Source of the DNA: Firmicutes bacterium HGW-Firmicutes-7
GTDB taxonomy: Bacteria > Bacillota > Clostridia > Lachnospirales > Vallitaleaceae
DNA length: 64,000 nucleotides
Assembly (NCBI GenBank): GCA_002841375.1
Contig: PGZO01000001.1
Coordinates: 186,001-250,000 of the forward strand
Reading direction: 5' to 3'
Part shown: positions 34,152 through 43,622 of the stretch, one piece after another
Position numbering within the stretch: the stretch's first letter is position 1
Layout of the letters: each line of letters starts with the position of its first letter
The notes under the pieces: model-generated
Told to the model about the DNA's origin: nothing
Database searches by the model: none
The model's input: only the letters and a program-made list of their open reading frames with translations
Program-made: the position numbers and the translations under genes

Positions 34152-35984
34152 ATGAAAAAAAACTATTTGAATAAAAACACCAGTTTTTTCAAAGTTAATG
34201 CTCCTTTTATATATGAAACAATAAAAGATAACAAATCTTTATATAGTAATGTAAAAATTTCGAAAATTAATCAAAATCCTTTGAATTTTATTATTCAGAA
34301 CACGCATAGCCATTGCTATTTGAATAGTCTCCAACATATGGATATGCAAATGAAAAAAAGAATAAATCAAATTGATGACGATGTTGAACTATTAATTGTT
34401 TTTGGTTTTGAGTGTGGGTATTTTTCTGAAAAAATTCTAAGTGAAAGGCCACTTGTTAGACATATAATAATCATCGAACCATGCCTACAATTATTTAGAC
34501 AAGTAATAGAAAATCGAGATATTACGGGAATATTTAAGAAGGATATCAGTATTACAATTGTCTTAAATCAGGATAGACATGTTGCATCTCAATTTGTTAG
34601 TCACTTGATTAGTCAAAATCGTCAAATGAAAATTCAGTATTTAGCTCATACAACATATTTAACAATTTTTGAAGATTATTATGAAGACTTTATGAAACAT
34701 ACTCGAAATTTAATATCTTCGAGAATGGTTAATCTTACAACGAACAGCGAAACACTTCATCGATATGCAATAAATGTTATGAAAAACCAAAAGTGTAATT
34801 ACCTTGAAGCAGAATTGATTTTTAAAGAGCTGAAAAAATTGAATTGTCCTGCAATAATTGTTTCTGCAGGTCCATCTTTAAATAAAAACATGAACCAATT
34901 ATTAGAATATAAGAGTAAGGCATTTATTGTTGCAGTAGGAACTGCAATAAGAATTCTTCATGAAAATGGCATAGAACCACATCTTAGGGTTGCAATGGAT
35001 GGGTTTCCAAGTGAAACTATTTTTAAAGATATTGATACAGAAAGAATACCACTATTATATTCTGAGAAAATTCATTGGGAAGTATTAGAAAATTACAAAG
35101 GACCAAAATACAGGATGATCCATGATGTGGATTATTTATCGCAGTATTTTTGCCCAAATGAATATATTTGCCAAATGCGAACTAGATCAGGGTATTCTGT
35201 TGCAAACACCACACATGATTTGCTTTCCCAAATAGGTTTTAAAAACATAATATTAATGGGACAAGATTTATGCTATACAAAAGATAAACTATATGCAGAT
35301 GGTGCGCTTGAAAACCAAACATTAAATTTTTCAGAAAATATATATTCAAAAGAACAAAATATATATGGAGAAGAAGTATACACATCGGTTGGATTTGTTA
35401 GTATGAGGTCATTATTTGAAGTGACCATTCAAGAGTATCCTGAGACCAAGGTTATTAATGCAACCGAGGGTGGAATATCAATTTATGGGGCAGAGAACAT
35501 GACATTAACTGAGGCTACTGCAAACTTAGAAAAAGTTGAATACCTATCTCAAATAGAAAACCATGTAAATAATGAGCAAGAAAACATAAAGAATAAATCA
35601 AATATAAGTAACTATATAAAATTCTTTAGAGAACTTGAATTGATATTTTTGATTAACAATCAGAGAATTGATTACTTGAAATCAGTTTCAGAATATGTGG
35701 ATGAAAAATTAATTGCTGTTAATATACATGACTTTCAGAGTTTTGAAAATAAGCTACATTCGTTTAATGAGGAAATGAATTCAATTGATCTTTACAAAGT
35801 TGTAATTAATCCAAGTCTAAGCGGAATGATTTCAAATTTATATGATTTTTACTCATACAATGGAGTTGTAAGTAAAAAGAAAATAGAATCATTGTATAAT
35901 AGTGTTCTAGCAGAAACTACAGAGATTCAACGTTTTGCCTTTCTTCTTAATGAGTTAAAGGGAGAACTTGAGAATATAAAATAA
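34152..35984 (+). CDS. Motility-associated factor (Maf, DUF115) glycosyltransferase
   Basis: 610 residues. N-terminal region with HSHCYLNSLQHMDMQMKKRI and ELLIVFGFECGYFSEKIL, then the DUF115/MptE-like catalytic domain with PAIIVSAGPSLNKNMNQLLEYK (near residue 235), VGTAIRILHENGIEPHLRVAMDG and NIILMGQDLCYTKDKLYADG. Maf enzymes transfer nonulosonic acids (pseudaminic or legionaminic) to Ser/Thr of flagellin in the cytoplasm. Its position right after hag and before the pseudaminic genes fits. No second Maf is seen in the window. Confidence 0.88.
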   Translation: MKKNYLNKNTSFFKVNAPFIYETIKDNKSLYSNVKISKINQNPLNFIIQNTHSHCYLNSLQHMDMQMKKRINQIDDDVELLIVFGFECGYFSEKILSERPLVRHIIIIEPCLQLFRQVIENRDITGIFKKDISITIVLNQDRHVASQFVSHLISQNRQMKIQYLAHTTYLTIFEDYYEDFMKHTRNLISSRMVNLTTNSETLHRYAINVMKNQKCNYLEAELIFKELKKLNCPAIIVSAGPSLNKNMNQLLEYKSKAFIVAVGTAIRILHENGIEPHLRVAMDGFPSETIFKDIDTERIPLLYSEKIHWEVLENYKGPKYRMIHDVDYLSQYFCPNEYICQMRTRSGYSVANTTHDLLSQIGFKNIILMGQDLCYTKDKLYADGALENQTLNFSENIYSKEQNIYGEEVYTSVGFVSMRSLFEVTIQEYPETKVINATEGGISIYGAENMTLTEATANLEKVEYLSQIENHVNNEQENIKNKSNISNYIKFFRELELIFLINNQRIDYLKSVSEYVDEKLIAVNIHDFQSFENKLHSFNEEMNSIDLYKVVINPSLSGMISNLYDFYSYNGVVSKKKIESLYNSVLAETTEIQRFAFLLNELKGELENIK

Positions 35985-36013
35985 AGTATAATTCAGTTAG
36001 GAGATGAAGTAGT

Positions 36014-36670
36014 TTGCAAAAGGACTTATTTTTAAAAACAGAGGGGAACAATTACTATAATAGGAATCAACAGAACTTGGATGTTGTAAATAAAACGAGT
36101 GATGAATTATATAGTGGCTACAAAAAGTATATAAATGACGGTATGGTGATATTAGAAATAGGCTGTAGCGATGGACACAATTTATCTCAACTGACGAAAG
36201 ATAGAAAGTGCGTGGCATATGGAATTGATCCCTCACAAGATGCTATTAAAGATGGTAAACATCGCTTTCCAGATTTGAAACTAATGGTTGGAACTGCTGA
36301 TGAATTAAATCTTCCAGATGAGAGTATTGATATTGTTATTTTTGGATTTTGCTTGTATTTGGTTGACCGAAAATTACTAGCAAAGGTAGTTGCAGAAACG
36401 GATAGGGTGACAAAAGATAATGCATATGTTGGAATCACTGATTTTGATGTCAAAATACCTAGAAAAAGAAGATACAAACATTATGAGGATATATACAGTT
36501 ATAAGTATGACTATAGCAAGCTGTTTTTAGCGTATCCACAGTACTCGCTAATTGAAAAATGGAATAAGCCTTCTAAGGAGTCTGTATTTTTCAGCAATAT
36601 TGAGGAACGAATAGGTACGACAGTATTATATAAAAATCATAAGGATGCTTATTTGTTTGAAGCAGATTAA
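36014..36670 (+). CDS. Class I SAM-dependent methyltransferase
   Basis: 218 residues from TTG 36014 (AGGAGATG upstream). Motif I VILEIGCSDGHNLSQL near residue 46, acidic GIDPSQDAI in the second strand, and a post-II motif IDIVIFGFCLYLVDR are typical of small-molecule methyltransferases (Methyltransf_11). Located between Maf and sugar genes, it may methylate the flagellar glycan or its precursor. Substrate not deducible. Confidence 0.8.
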   Translation: MQKDLFLKTEGNNYYNRNQQNLDVVNKTSDELYSGYKKYINDGMVILEIGCSDGHNLSQLTKDRKCVAYGIDPSQDAIKDGKHRFPDLKLMVGTADELNLPDESIDIVIFGFCLYLVDRKLLAKVVAETDRVTKDNAYVGITDFDVKIPRKRRYKHYEDIYSYKYDYSKLFLAYPQYSLIEKWNKPSKESVFFSNIEERIGTTVLYKNHKDAYLFEAD

Positions 36671-36737
36671 ATCATGTAAAAATAATTGGTGTTTAAAGAT
36701 GATTCACAATTTTATATTATACAAGAGGAGATGAATG

Positions 36738-37649
36738 ATGTTTCTTGAAAAACTATGCCTTGGAACTGTTCAATTTGGTCTTAAATATGGTATTAATAAT
36801 AAAGTTGGAAAGCCAAGTGAATCTGAGGTTTTTCAGATAATGGATTATGCTTACAATAGGGGGATACGCACATTTGATACTGCAAGGGCGTATGGGGATT
36901 CAGAGGAAGTGCTTGGAAGGTATTTGGATCAAGCGAATATCAAGAGAAGCGAGCTAACAATTATTTCGAAATTTATGCCAAAGACACTTCGTGTTGAACA
37001 GAATCTGAATCAACTCAATATAAAAGAACATTTGGAACAATCATTGGTGAGATTAAATCTTGATTATCTAGATGGGTATTTACTGCATACACCAGAGGAA
37101 TTTTATGAAAAAGAAATGATGAATGATTTAATGAAATTAAAAGAAGAAGGCTTAGTTCGAAAAATTGGCGTATCCATTTATGAAATGAATCATGCACTAG
37201 ATGTTGTTAAATCTGGAATAATTGATGCAATACAAGTTCCCTATAACATTTTGGATCAGCGTGTTGATGATAGCGAGTTTTTTGAAATAGCAAAACGAAA
37301 TTCAGTAACAGTTTTTGCGAGAAGCCCATTTTTGCAAGGCCTTTTGACTATGGCTGCTGATGAAATTCCTAAACACCTATCAGAAGTTAAGATTTATATC
37401 AATCAACTTAATGATTTATCAAAAAAATACGATATATCTATTATTGATATGTGTATGTTGTTTTCAACCACAAACACCTCAATTGATTTTGTTGTTTTTG
37501 GGGTTGATTCGGTAGATCAATTAAAAGAAAATATTGATGCATTGTATTACGAACATCAATTTGATGAGTGTCGGGAAGAGATTGAAAAAATTTTTGCTCA
37601 GATTGAGAGAAGTATCATATTTCCTAGCTTGTGGGCAAAGAAATCATAA
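36738..37649 (+). CDS. Aldo/keto reductase
   Basis: 303 residues. AKR pattern: LCLGTVQFGLKYGINNKVGKP, the substrate/cofactor segment GIRTFDTARAYGDSEEVLGRYL with catalytic Asp and Tyr, the Lys in TIISKF near residue 80, DYLDGYLLHTPEE, IDAIQVPYNILDQR and an NADPH-pocket end VVFGVDSVDQLKENI. In clostridial glycan clusters this family commonly accompanies SpsF-like and aminotransferase genes. The ATG at 36738 is better spaced (7 nt) from GAGGAG than the ATG at 36735. Reaction unknown. Confidence 0.85.
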   Translation: MFLEKLCLGTVQFGLKYGINNKVGKPSESEVFQIMDYAYNRGIRTFDTARAYGDSEEVLGRYLDQANIKRSELTIISKFMPKTLRVEQNLNQLNIKEHLEQSLVRLNLDYLDGYLLHTPEEFYEKEMMNDLMKLKEEGLVRKIGVSIYEMNHALDVVKSGIIDAIQVPYNILDQRVDDSEFFEIAKRNSVTVFARSPFLQGLLTMAADEIPKHLSEVKIYINQLNDLSKKYDISIIDMCMLFSTTNTSIDFVVFGVDSVDQLKENIDALYYEHQFDECREEIEKIFAQIERSIIFPSLWAKKS

Positions 37650-37688
37650 ATGTAAGTTCTTTAAGGATTTCAGAAAGGACGTTAAATC

Positions 37689-38996
37689 ATGTCTAAATAT
37701 GAAAAAAGCAATGAATTGTTAAAAAAAGCCATCGAAATTATTCCAGTAGCCGCTCAAACCTATAGTAAATCATTTCGATATTTCATAAAAGGTGAATCAC
37801 CTCTTTTTATCGAACGAGGGGATGGAGCTATGGTTTGGGACATTGACGGAAATCAATTTCTTGATTTTGTATGTGCACTTGGGCCAATCACAATTGGTTA
37901 TAACAATGTGGAAATAAATCAAGCGATTATTCAACAGCTTGAAAAAGGCATTGTTTTTTCTCAACCTTCCCCTATTGAGTATCAGTTAGCAAGAAAACTA
38001 ACTCAAATCATACCGGGAGTTGAAATGGTTCGTTTCATGAAGAATGGCTCAGATGTTACTACTGCTGCCATTAGACTTGCAAGGGCATATACTGGGAGGG
38101 ATATGATTGCTGTTTGCGGATATCATGGTATGCATGACTGGTACATTGGTGCGACACCCAATAGTCTTGGTGTTCCGAAAGTAGTTAGTGATTTAACTCA
38201 AGAATTCATTTATAACGATATTAAATCCTTGGAGAATTTGCTGAAGGTTCAAGAAAAGAGTTTTGCAGCAATTATCCTTGAACCGATTCAGTTCGATGGT
38301 CCTAGTGGGGATTTTCTAAAGATGGTTAGGGATTTGGCTCGTGAACATGGTGCTATCCTAATTTTTGATGAGGTTGTTTCAGGGTTTAGATATGCACTCG
38401 GAGGTGCAATTGAATTATATGGAGTAATCCCTGACCTAGTAGCAATGGGGAAGGGAGTAGCTAATGGAATGCCACTATCCATATTGGCAGGTAAGAAAGA
38501 TATTCTTGAGTTAATAGAGACAAAAAAGGTATTTATTTCAACAACTTTCGGAGGAGAGTGTCTATCAATTGCGGCAGCACTTAAAACGATTGAAATTCTT
38601 GAAAAACCAGAATCTTATAAACACATATGGAACTTGGGCAGAAAGTTATTAGATGGATTACAGAAATTAATTGATTTATATGATTTGAATCAAGTAATTA
38701 AGGTATATGGTCTAGCACCTCATGGAGGGGTTCAATTTAGTGATTTTGGTGAAATTAGCTACCTAGAAAGTCAATCAATTTACCAGAAATGTTTGATAGA
38801 AAATGGAATCCTTACCATTGGCATAAATAATATAAGTTTATCACATACTAGTGAAGATATTGATTGTTTTTTGAAGGGAGCAGAGGTTGCGATGGAGGAA
38901 ATCAAAAAATATCATCAGGGAAAAATAAGTAGACTTAAAGATGAAAATATGATTAATCCAATATTCAAAAGGAATAGTAGAGGTGATAGAAAATGA
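37689..38996 (+). CDS. Class III aminotransferase (glutamate-1-semialdehyde aminomutase-like)
   Basis: 435 residues, PLP-dependent. GSA-aminomutase-like features: FIERGDGAMVWDIDGNQFLDFVCALGPITIGY, MVRFMKNGSDVTTAAIRLARAYTGRD, AAIILEPIQFDGP, LIFDEVVSGFRYALGGA and the PLP-lysine segment VAMGKGVANGMPLSILAGK (near residue 255). It is not the haem-pathway hemL: position among glycan genes and coupling to the next gene (4-bp overlap) point to amino-sugar formation. Which keto-sugar it uses is unknown; PseC at 43623 already covers the C4 amination. Confidence 0.85.
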   Translation: MSKYEKSNELLKKAIEIIPVAAQTYSKSFRYFIKGESPLFIERGDGAMVWDIDGNQFLDFVCALGPITIGYNNVEINQAIIQQLEKGIVFSQPSPIEYQLARKLTQIIPGVEMVRFMKNGSDVTTAAIRLARAYTGRDMIAVCGYHGMHDWYIGATPNSLGVPKVVSDLTQEFIYNDIKSLENLLKVQEKSFAAIILEPIQFDGPSGDFLKMVRDLAREHGAILIFDEVVSGFRYALGGAIELYGVIPDLVAMGKGVANGMPLSILAGKKDILELIETKKVFISTTFGGECLSIAAALKTIEILEKPESYKHIWNLGRKLLDGLQKLIDLYDLNQVIKVYGLAPHGGVQFSDFGEISYLESQSIYQKCLIENGILTIGINNISLSHTSEDIDCFLKGAEVAMEEIKKYHQGKISRLKDENMINPIFKRNSRGDRK

Positions 38997-40786
38997 TAAT
39001 AGCAATAATTCAAGCAAGAATGAACTCAAGTCGATTACCTGGTAAGGTGATGATGGAATTCTGTGGGATACCCAATATATATCATGTCTATAATAGAGTG
39101 AAAGCTTCGAAAAAGGTGGATGAGGTTATTATCGCAACCTCATCAAACTCTGCCGATGATAGAATCGCAGAGTATTGTCATGATAAAAACATTGTTTGTT
39201 ACAGAGGAAGTGAAGATGATGTATTAGACAGATATTATAAGTCGATAGATCAATACAAGCTTTCAGATGGTGATGGAATTGTTAGAATTACGGCAGATTG
39301 TCCTTTAATTGATTCTGATGTGATAGATGAGGTAGTGAAGGTCTTTCTAGAGAATCAATATGACTTTGTTTCAAATATTCAACCACCAACTTTTCCGGAT
39401 GGACTTGATGTAGAGGTCATGAGTTATCGATTGCTTGAAGAAATGTGGAGGAACGCACAAAAGCCATTAGAAAGAGAGCACATTACTCAATATTTGTATA
39501 ATAACATTCATAAATATGCTGTAGCCAATATTGAAAATGAGATTGATATATCAAGTTATCGATGGACACTTGATGAGGTTGAGGATTATTCTTTTATTAA
39601 GGAAGTATACGAGAGCCTTTTTCCTATAAATCCTGCATTTGGCAAGAATGATGTTCTTAAATATCTTGAATCAAATCAAGATTTAATTAAAATAAATCAG
39701 ATTTACAAGAGAAACGTGGGCTTAGAAAAGTCAATCGAAATTGACAGACAACATGTAGAAAAAGATAATTATTCAATATTAGATGAAAAGACGATTTTAA
39801 TTACTGGTGGAACTGGTTCCTTTGGAAAAAAATTCATAGAGATCGCATTTAAAAAGTTTAATCCGAGAAAGGTTATTGTTTATTCTAGGGATGAATTCAA
39901 GCAATTCAATATGCAGAAGGAATTTAAGAATAAACTATCCGAGGAAGATTTTAATAAACTGCGTTTCTTTATTGGCGATGTCCGTGACTTAGAAAGATTA
40001 CAAAGGGCATTCGTAGGTGTAGATTATGTTATTCATGCTGCTGCAATGAAGCAAGTGCCGGCATGTGAGTATAATCCATTTGAAGCTGTGAAAACCAATA
40101 TTCATGGTGCACAGAATGTAGTAACAGCCGCATTGGATAGAGGTGTGAAAAAGGTAGTTGCTTTATCGACAGATAAAGCTGTTAACCCAATTAACCTTTA
40201 CGGAGGCACTAAGCTTGTATCAGATAAGTTATTTATTTCTGCAAATGCGTATGCAGGTGATAAGGATATAACCTTTTCGGTTGTTCGGTATGGTAATGTG
40301 GCTGGTAGTAGAGGTTCTGTAATTCCCTTTTTCAAAGACATTATTTCGAGGGGCGAGCTAATATTGCCAATAACTGATTTTAGGATGACAAGGTTTTGGA
40401 TTACACTTGAACAAGGCGTTGATTTGGTACTAAAGGCTTTAAGGGAATCAAAAGGTGGAGAGACCTATATATCCAAAATTCCATCATTTAAGATTACAGA
40501 TTTGGCAAAGGCGATTTGTGAAAATATAGAACTGAAGGAAATTGGTATCCGTGAAGGTGAAAAATTGCATGAAGTAATGATTACTCGCGATGATTCTAGA
40601 CTAACATATGAATATGATGAACACTATATTATCTATCCAAGCCATGAATGGTGGGATTACAAGAGCAGATTTACAGAAGGGGGCGAACCGATAGCTGAAG
40701 GGTTTGAATATTCATCTTCAGATAATATTAAATGGTTAAATACCAAAGAACTTAAAAAAGAAATTAAAAAACTTGAAATTCACTAG
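38993..40786 (+). CDS. Fused SpsF-type cytidylyltransferase and PseB-type UDP-GlcNAc 4,6-dehydratase
   Basis: 597 residues with two domains. Residues 1-about 250 are a SpsF/NeuA-like nucleotidyltransferase: IIAIIQARMNSSRLPGKVMMEF, EVIIATSSNSADDRIAEYC, CYRGSEDDVLDRYY, RITADCPLIDSDVIDEV. A short linker leads to an extended SDR from about residue 262: ILITGGTGSFGKKFIEIAF (NAD loop), VIHAAAMKQVPACEYNPFEAVKTNI and LSTDKAVNPINLYGGTK, with the D-K..YxxxK active site of inverting 4,6-dehydratases (PseB/FlaA1). The two domains are the first (PseB) and last (PseF) steps of CMP-pseudaminate synthesis. No separate pseF or pseB was found. It overlaps the aminotransferase gene by 4 bp. Confidence 0.9.
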   Translation: MIIAIIQARMNSSRLPGKVMMEFCGIPNIYHVYNRVKASKKVDEVIIATSSNSADDRIAEYCHDKNIVCYRGSEDDVLDRYYKSIDQYKLSDGDGIVRITADCPLIDSDVIDEVVKVFLENQYDFVSNIQPPTFPDGLDVEVMSYRLLEEMWRNAQKPLEREHITQYLYNNIHKYAVANIENEIDISSYRWTLDEVEDYSFIKEVYESLFPINPAFGKNDVLKYLESNQDLIKINQIYKRNVGLEKSIEIDRQHVEKDNYSILDEKTILITGGTGSFGKKFIEIAFKKFNPRKVIVYSRDEFKQFNMQKEFKNKLSEEDFNKLRFFIGDVRDLERLQRAFVGVDYVIHAAAMKQVPACEYNPFEAVKTNIHGAQNVVTAALDRGVKKVVALSTDKAVNPINLYGGTKLVSDKLFISANAYAGDKDITFSVVRYGNVAGSRGSVIPFFKDIISRGELILPITDFRMTRFWITLEQGVDLVLKALRESKGGETYISKIPSFKITDLAKAICENIELKEIGIREGEKLHEVMITRDDSRLTYEYDEHYIIYPSHEWWDYKSRFTEGGEPIAEGFEYSSSDNIKWLNTKELKKEIKKLEIH

Positions 40787-40822
40787 CTAAAAAATAATAT
40801 AGTCATGAAAATAGGAGACTTT

Positions 40823-41287
40823 ATGAAGTTAGAATTTAAGCAAGCACATACAGATCAAGACTGTTCCTTGCTCTTTAAATGGATAAATGACCCCATAACA
40901 CGAATGAACTCTTTTCACACGGAAATGATCCCATATGACGAACATTGCAAATGGTTTAGTACAAAAATGAATAACCCTGGCTCCATCATTTATATTTGTG
41001 TTGATGTAGATATCAAACTAGAAGTTGGACAAATCCGAGTTGAGTTTGATAACGATATCGGTGAAATTAATTATTGTGTTGAGCCACAATCCAGGGGTAA
41101 AGGTTTTGGAACTGAAATTCTGAAGTTATTGCCTAATCAACTTATAAAAGACGGGTTTGTGTTCAGTAAATTAATTGGAAAGGTTAAGCATAATAACATA
41201 GCTTCTGAAAAGGTTTTTCTAAAAGCTGGTTATCAAGTAGAGATTTCAAGTGAATGGAAGGAATTTACTTGGTTAAATCAGCATTGA
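40823..41287 (+). CDS. pseH: GNAT N-acetyltransferase, probable PseH
   Basis: 154 residues from ATG 40823 (AGGAG 5 nt upstream; ATG 40805 adds 6 residues). GNAT fold with FKWINDPITRMNSFHTEMIPYDEHCKWF at the start, the acetyl-CoA loop PQSRGKGFGTEILKLLP near residue 92 and HNNIASEKVFLKAGY. PseH acetylates the C4 amine of the UDP-altrosamine intermediate. Assignment to PseH rests on the presence of PseB, PseC, PseG and PseI around it. The next gene starts 17 bp downstream. Confidence 0.78.
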   Translation: MKLEFKQAHTDQDCSLLFKWINDPITRMNSFHTEMIPYDEHCKWFSTKMNNPGSIIYICVDVDIKLEVGQIRVEFDNDIGEINYCVEPQSRGKGFGTEILKLLPNQLIKDGFVFSKLIGKVKHNNIASEKVFLKAGYQVEISSEWKEFTWLNQH

Positions 41288-41304
41288 CAAAAGGAGGAAT
41301 TTCC

Positions 41305-42339
41305 ATGCATGAACGTAATCTAATCGTATCATCATCACAGTGCTACATTATTGCTGAAATGTCTGCAAATCATGCAGGGAGCCTTGATAGAGCACTAGAA
41401 ATAATACATGCTGCAAAAGAAGCAGGTGCAGATTGCATAAAGATTCAAACTTATACGCCAGACAGCATGACAATTGATTGTGACAATAAGTATTTCAATA
41501 TTACAAATGGAACTTGGAAGGGAGAAAATTTATATAACTTATATAAAAAAGCATATACTCCTTGGGAATGGCAAGCAAAGTTAAAGGAAGAGGCTAATAA
41601 AGTTGGTATTGATTTTCTCTCTACACCTTTTGATAATTTGGCAGTTGATTTTCTAGAAAGTATAGGTGTAGCAACCTATAAAATTGCATCTTTTGAGTTA
41701 GTGGATATTCCATTAATTAAATATGTTGCGTCAAAACAAAAACCAATCATAATATCTACTGGAATGGGTAGCTTTGATGAAATTCAAGAGGCTGTTGAAG
41801 CAGCTGAAAATGAAGGTAATCATAAGCTCTTTCTTCTTAAATGCTCAAGTGTATACCCTGCAATCCCAGAGAACATGAATTTAAGAACCATGAACCACTT
41901 AGCAGATGCATTTGGGTATCCTGTTGGGTTATCTGATCATACACTAGGTTCTGTTTCTGCTATTGCAGCAGTTGCTTTAGGTGCTAAAATAGTAGAGAAG
42001 CATTTCTGTATCAGCAGGGAAATTGAAAACCCAGACGCATCATTTTCGATGGAGCCGAAGGAATTTTCGGATATGGTTAAAAACATAAGAGATACTGAAA
42101 AAGCTATGGGAAAGGTATCTTACAAGCTATCTGATGAGGAACTAGACAGTAGTATATTCAGAAGGTCAATTTTTTCGGTTTCTAATATTTCTAAAGGTGA
42201 AGCTTTTAATGAGAAAAACGTAAGAATTATCAGACCAGGTTATGGATTAAAGCCCAAATATATGCCTGATATCATTGGTAAAAAGGCTGTCAGAGATATT
42301 GAAATAGGGACACCAATTGAGTGGGGAATGGTAGAGTAG
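41305..42339 (+). CDS. pseI: Pseudaminic acid synthase PseI (NeuB family)
   Basis: 344 residues from ATG 41305 (AAGGAGGA upstream; the in-frame ATG 41254 lies inside pseH). NeuB-type TIM barrel: YIIAEMSANHAGSLDRALEIIHAAKEAGADCIKIQTYTPDSMT, STPFDNLAVDFLE, KIASFELVDIPLI and VGLSDHTLGS, followed by a C-terminal SAF antifreeze-like domain (RRSIFSVSNISKGEAFNEKNVRIIRPGYGLKP). Condenses the 6-deoxy-altrose intermediate with PEP to pseudaminate. The IIAEMSANH start is typical of PseI. Confidence 0.92.
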   Translation: MHERNLIVSSSQCYIIAEMSANHAGSLDRALEIIHAAKEAGADCIKIQTYTPDSMTIDCDNKYFNITNGTWKGENLYNLYKKAYTPWEWQAKLKEEANKVGIDFLSTPFDNLAVDFLESIGVATYKIASFELVDIPLIKYVASKQKPIIISTGMGSFDEIQEAVEAAENEGNHKLFLLKCSSVYPAIPENMNLRTMNHLADAFGYPVGLSDHTLGSVSAIAAVALGAKIVEKHFCISREIENPDASFSMEPKEFSDMVKNIRDTEKAMGKVSYKLSDEELDSSIFRRSIFSVSNISKGEAFNEKNVRIIRPGYGLKPKYMPDIIGKKAVRDIEIGTPIEWGMVE

Positions 42340-42432
42340 AATGGAATATTGTATTACCACTACAGTAATTGAAGGAACTGTTGTAAGGAAAAACATATAG
42401 GAGCTTTAACTGATTAGAAAGGTTGAATAAAA

Positions 42433-43491
42433 ATGTTGAAAATTCTCTTTAGAGTAGACGGAAGCCGAAGAATGGGTATGGGTCATATAATACGCTGTCT
42501 TTCACTTGCAAAGGAATTAAAAAACGCAGGTGTTGAAGTTGCGTTTATTACCAAACATAAAGAGGGAGAAAGCAAGGTCATAAGTAGTGGCTTTAAGGCA
42601 TTTAGGATACCATGTGATATAGAAGATTCAAGTGAAGGGTTTTATTATGGTAGCCCAGAGGATTTAATCGAGGAATCGGGTTATATAATTAATTTGATTA
42701 GTGACGTGAAGCCGAAAATTTTAATCATAGATTCATATAACGTCTCTATGGATTTTTTATCAGTGCTAAAACAAAAGGTAAAAACTGTTTACATAGACGA
42801 TATTAATCGTTTCAACTACCCAGTGGATATGATTATTAATGGAAACATAAATGCTACAGACCTTAATTACATAAAGCATACTGTAGCTGAGCAAATGCTC
42901 CTTGGAATTGATTATAATATGATTCGTAACGAATTTAAAGATTTACCCAAAAGAATTGTTGCAAAAGAAATTACTCAAATAATGATAACTACAGGCGGCT
43001 CGGATTCATTTGGACTTTCGCAGAAATTATGCAAATGGATTTTAACCAATTCGAAATTTGAGAATATACAAATCAATCTCATAGTTGGATCCGCTTTTTC
43101 AAATAAATTAGAACTCAATAAACTTGCCCGTGAACACAAAAATCTAATTTTACATGAAAACCCTAATAAAATATCTAAAATTATGCTGCAATCTGACATA
43201 GCTATTTCATCAGGAGGCAGTACGCTTTACGAACTTTGTGCTTGTGGTACGCCTACACTTTCTTTTGTCGTGGCGGATAATCAGTTGGGGATAGTATTGA
43301 GAATGAATGAACTTGGACTTGTACAATCGATAGGCTGGCATAATGAATTAGAAAAAGAAAGTCTTATTAATAACCTTTCCAATTTAATGAAAAACTTTGA
43401 AAAAAGAAAAGAAATTAGCTCTAATGGACAAAAGTTGGTGGACGGAAATGGCGGCAGTAGAATTGTTGAAAAACTATTGCAAATGACATAA
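42433..43491 (+). CDS. pseG: UDP-2,4-diacetamido-2,4,6-trideoxy-altropyranose hydrolase PseG
   Basis: 352 residues, GT-B-like hydrolase. The catalytic-His segment FRVDGSRRMGMGHIIRCLSLAKEL (His18) is diagnostic of PseG, and the C-terminal nucleotide-binding loop ISSGGSTLYELCACGTPTLSFV is typical. It removes UDP from the diacetylated intermediate before PseI acts. ATG 42433 is 93 bp after pseI; the gap shows no gene. Confidence 0.9.
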   Translation: MLKILFRVDGSRRMGMGHIIRCLSLAKELKNAGVEVAFITKHKEGESKVISSGFKAFRIPCDIEDSSEGFYYGSPEDLIEESGYIINLISDVKPKILIIDSYNVSMDFLSVLKQKVKTVYIDDINRFNYPVDMIINGNINATDLNYIKHTVAEQMLLGIDYNMIRNEFKDLPKRIVAKEITQIMITTGGSDSFGLSQKLCKWILTNSKFENIQINLIVGSAFSNKLELNKLAREHKNLILHENPNKISKIMLQSDIAISSGGSTLYELCACGTPTLSFVVADNQLGIVLRMNELGLVQSIGWHNELEKESLINNLSNLMKNFEKRKEISSNGQKLVDGNGGSRIVEKLLQMT

Positions 43492-43622
43492 GTCTTATTA
43501 AAAGCTATAGTTTTTAGTCAAGATGTTTATTTTTAACCGAATGCGGAGGTTTTGTAACATTAACTTATAATGATAAAGATCAAAGGTAAAACTTAAATAC
43601 TCGCTATAAAAGAGGTGGAAAT

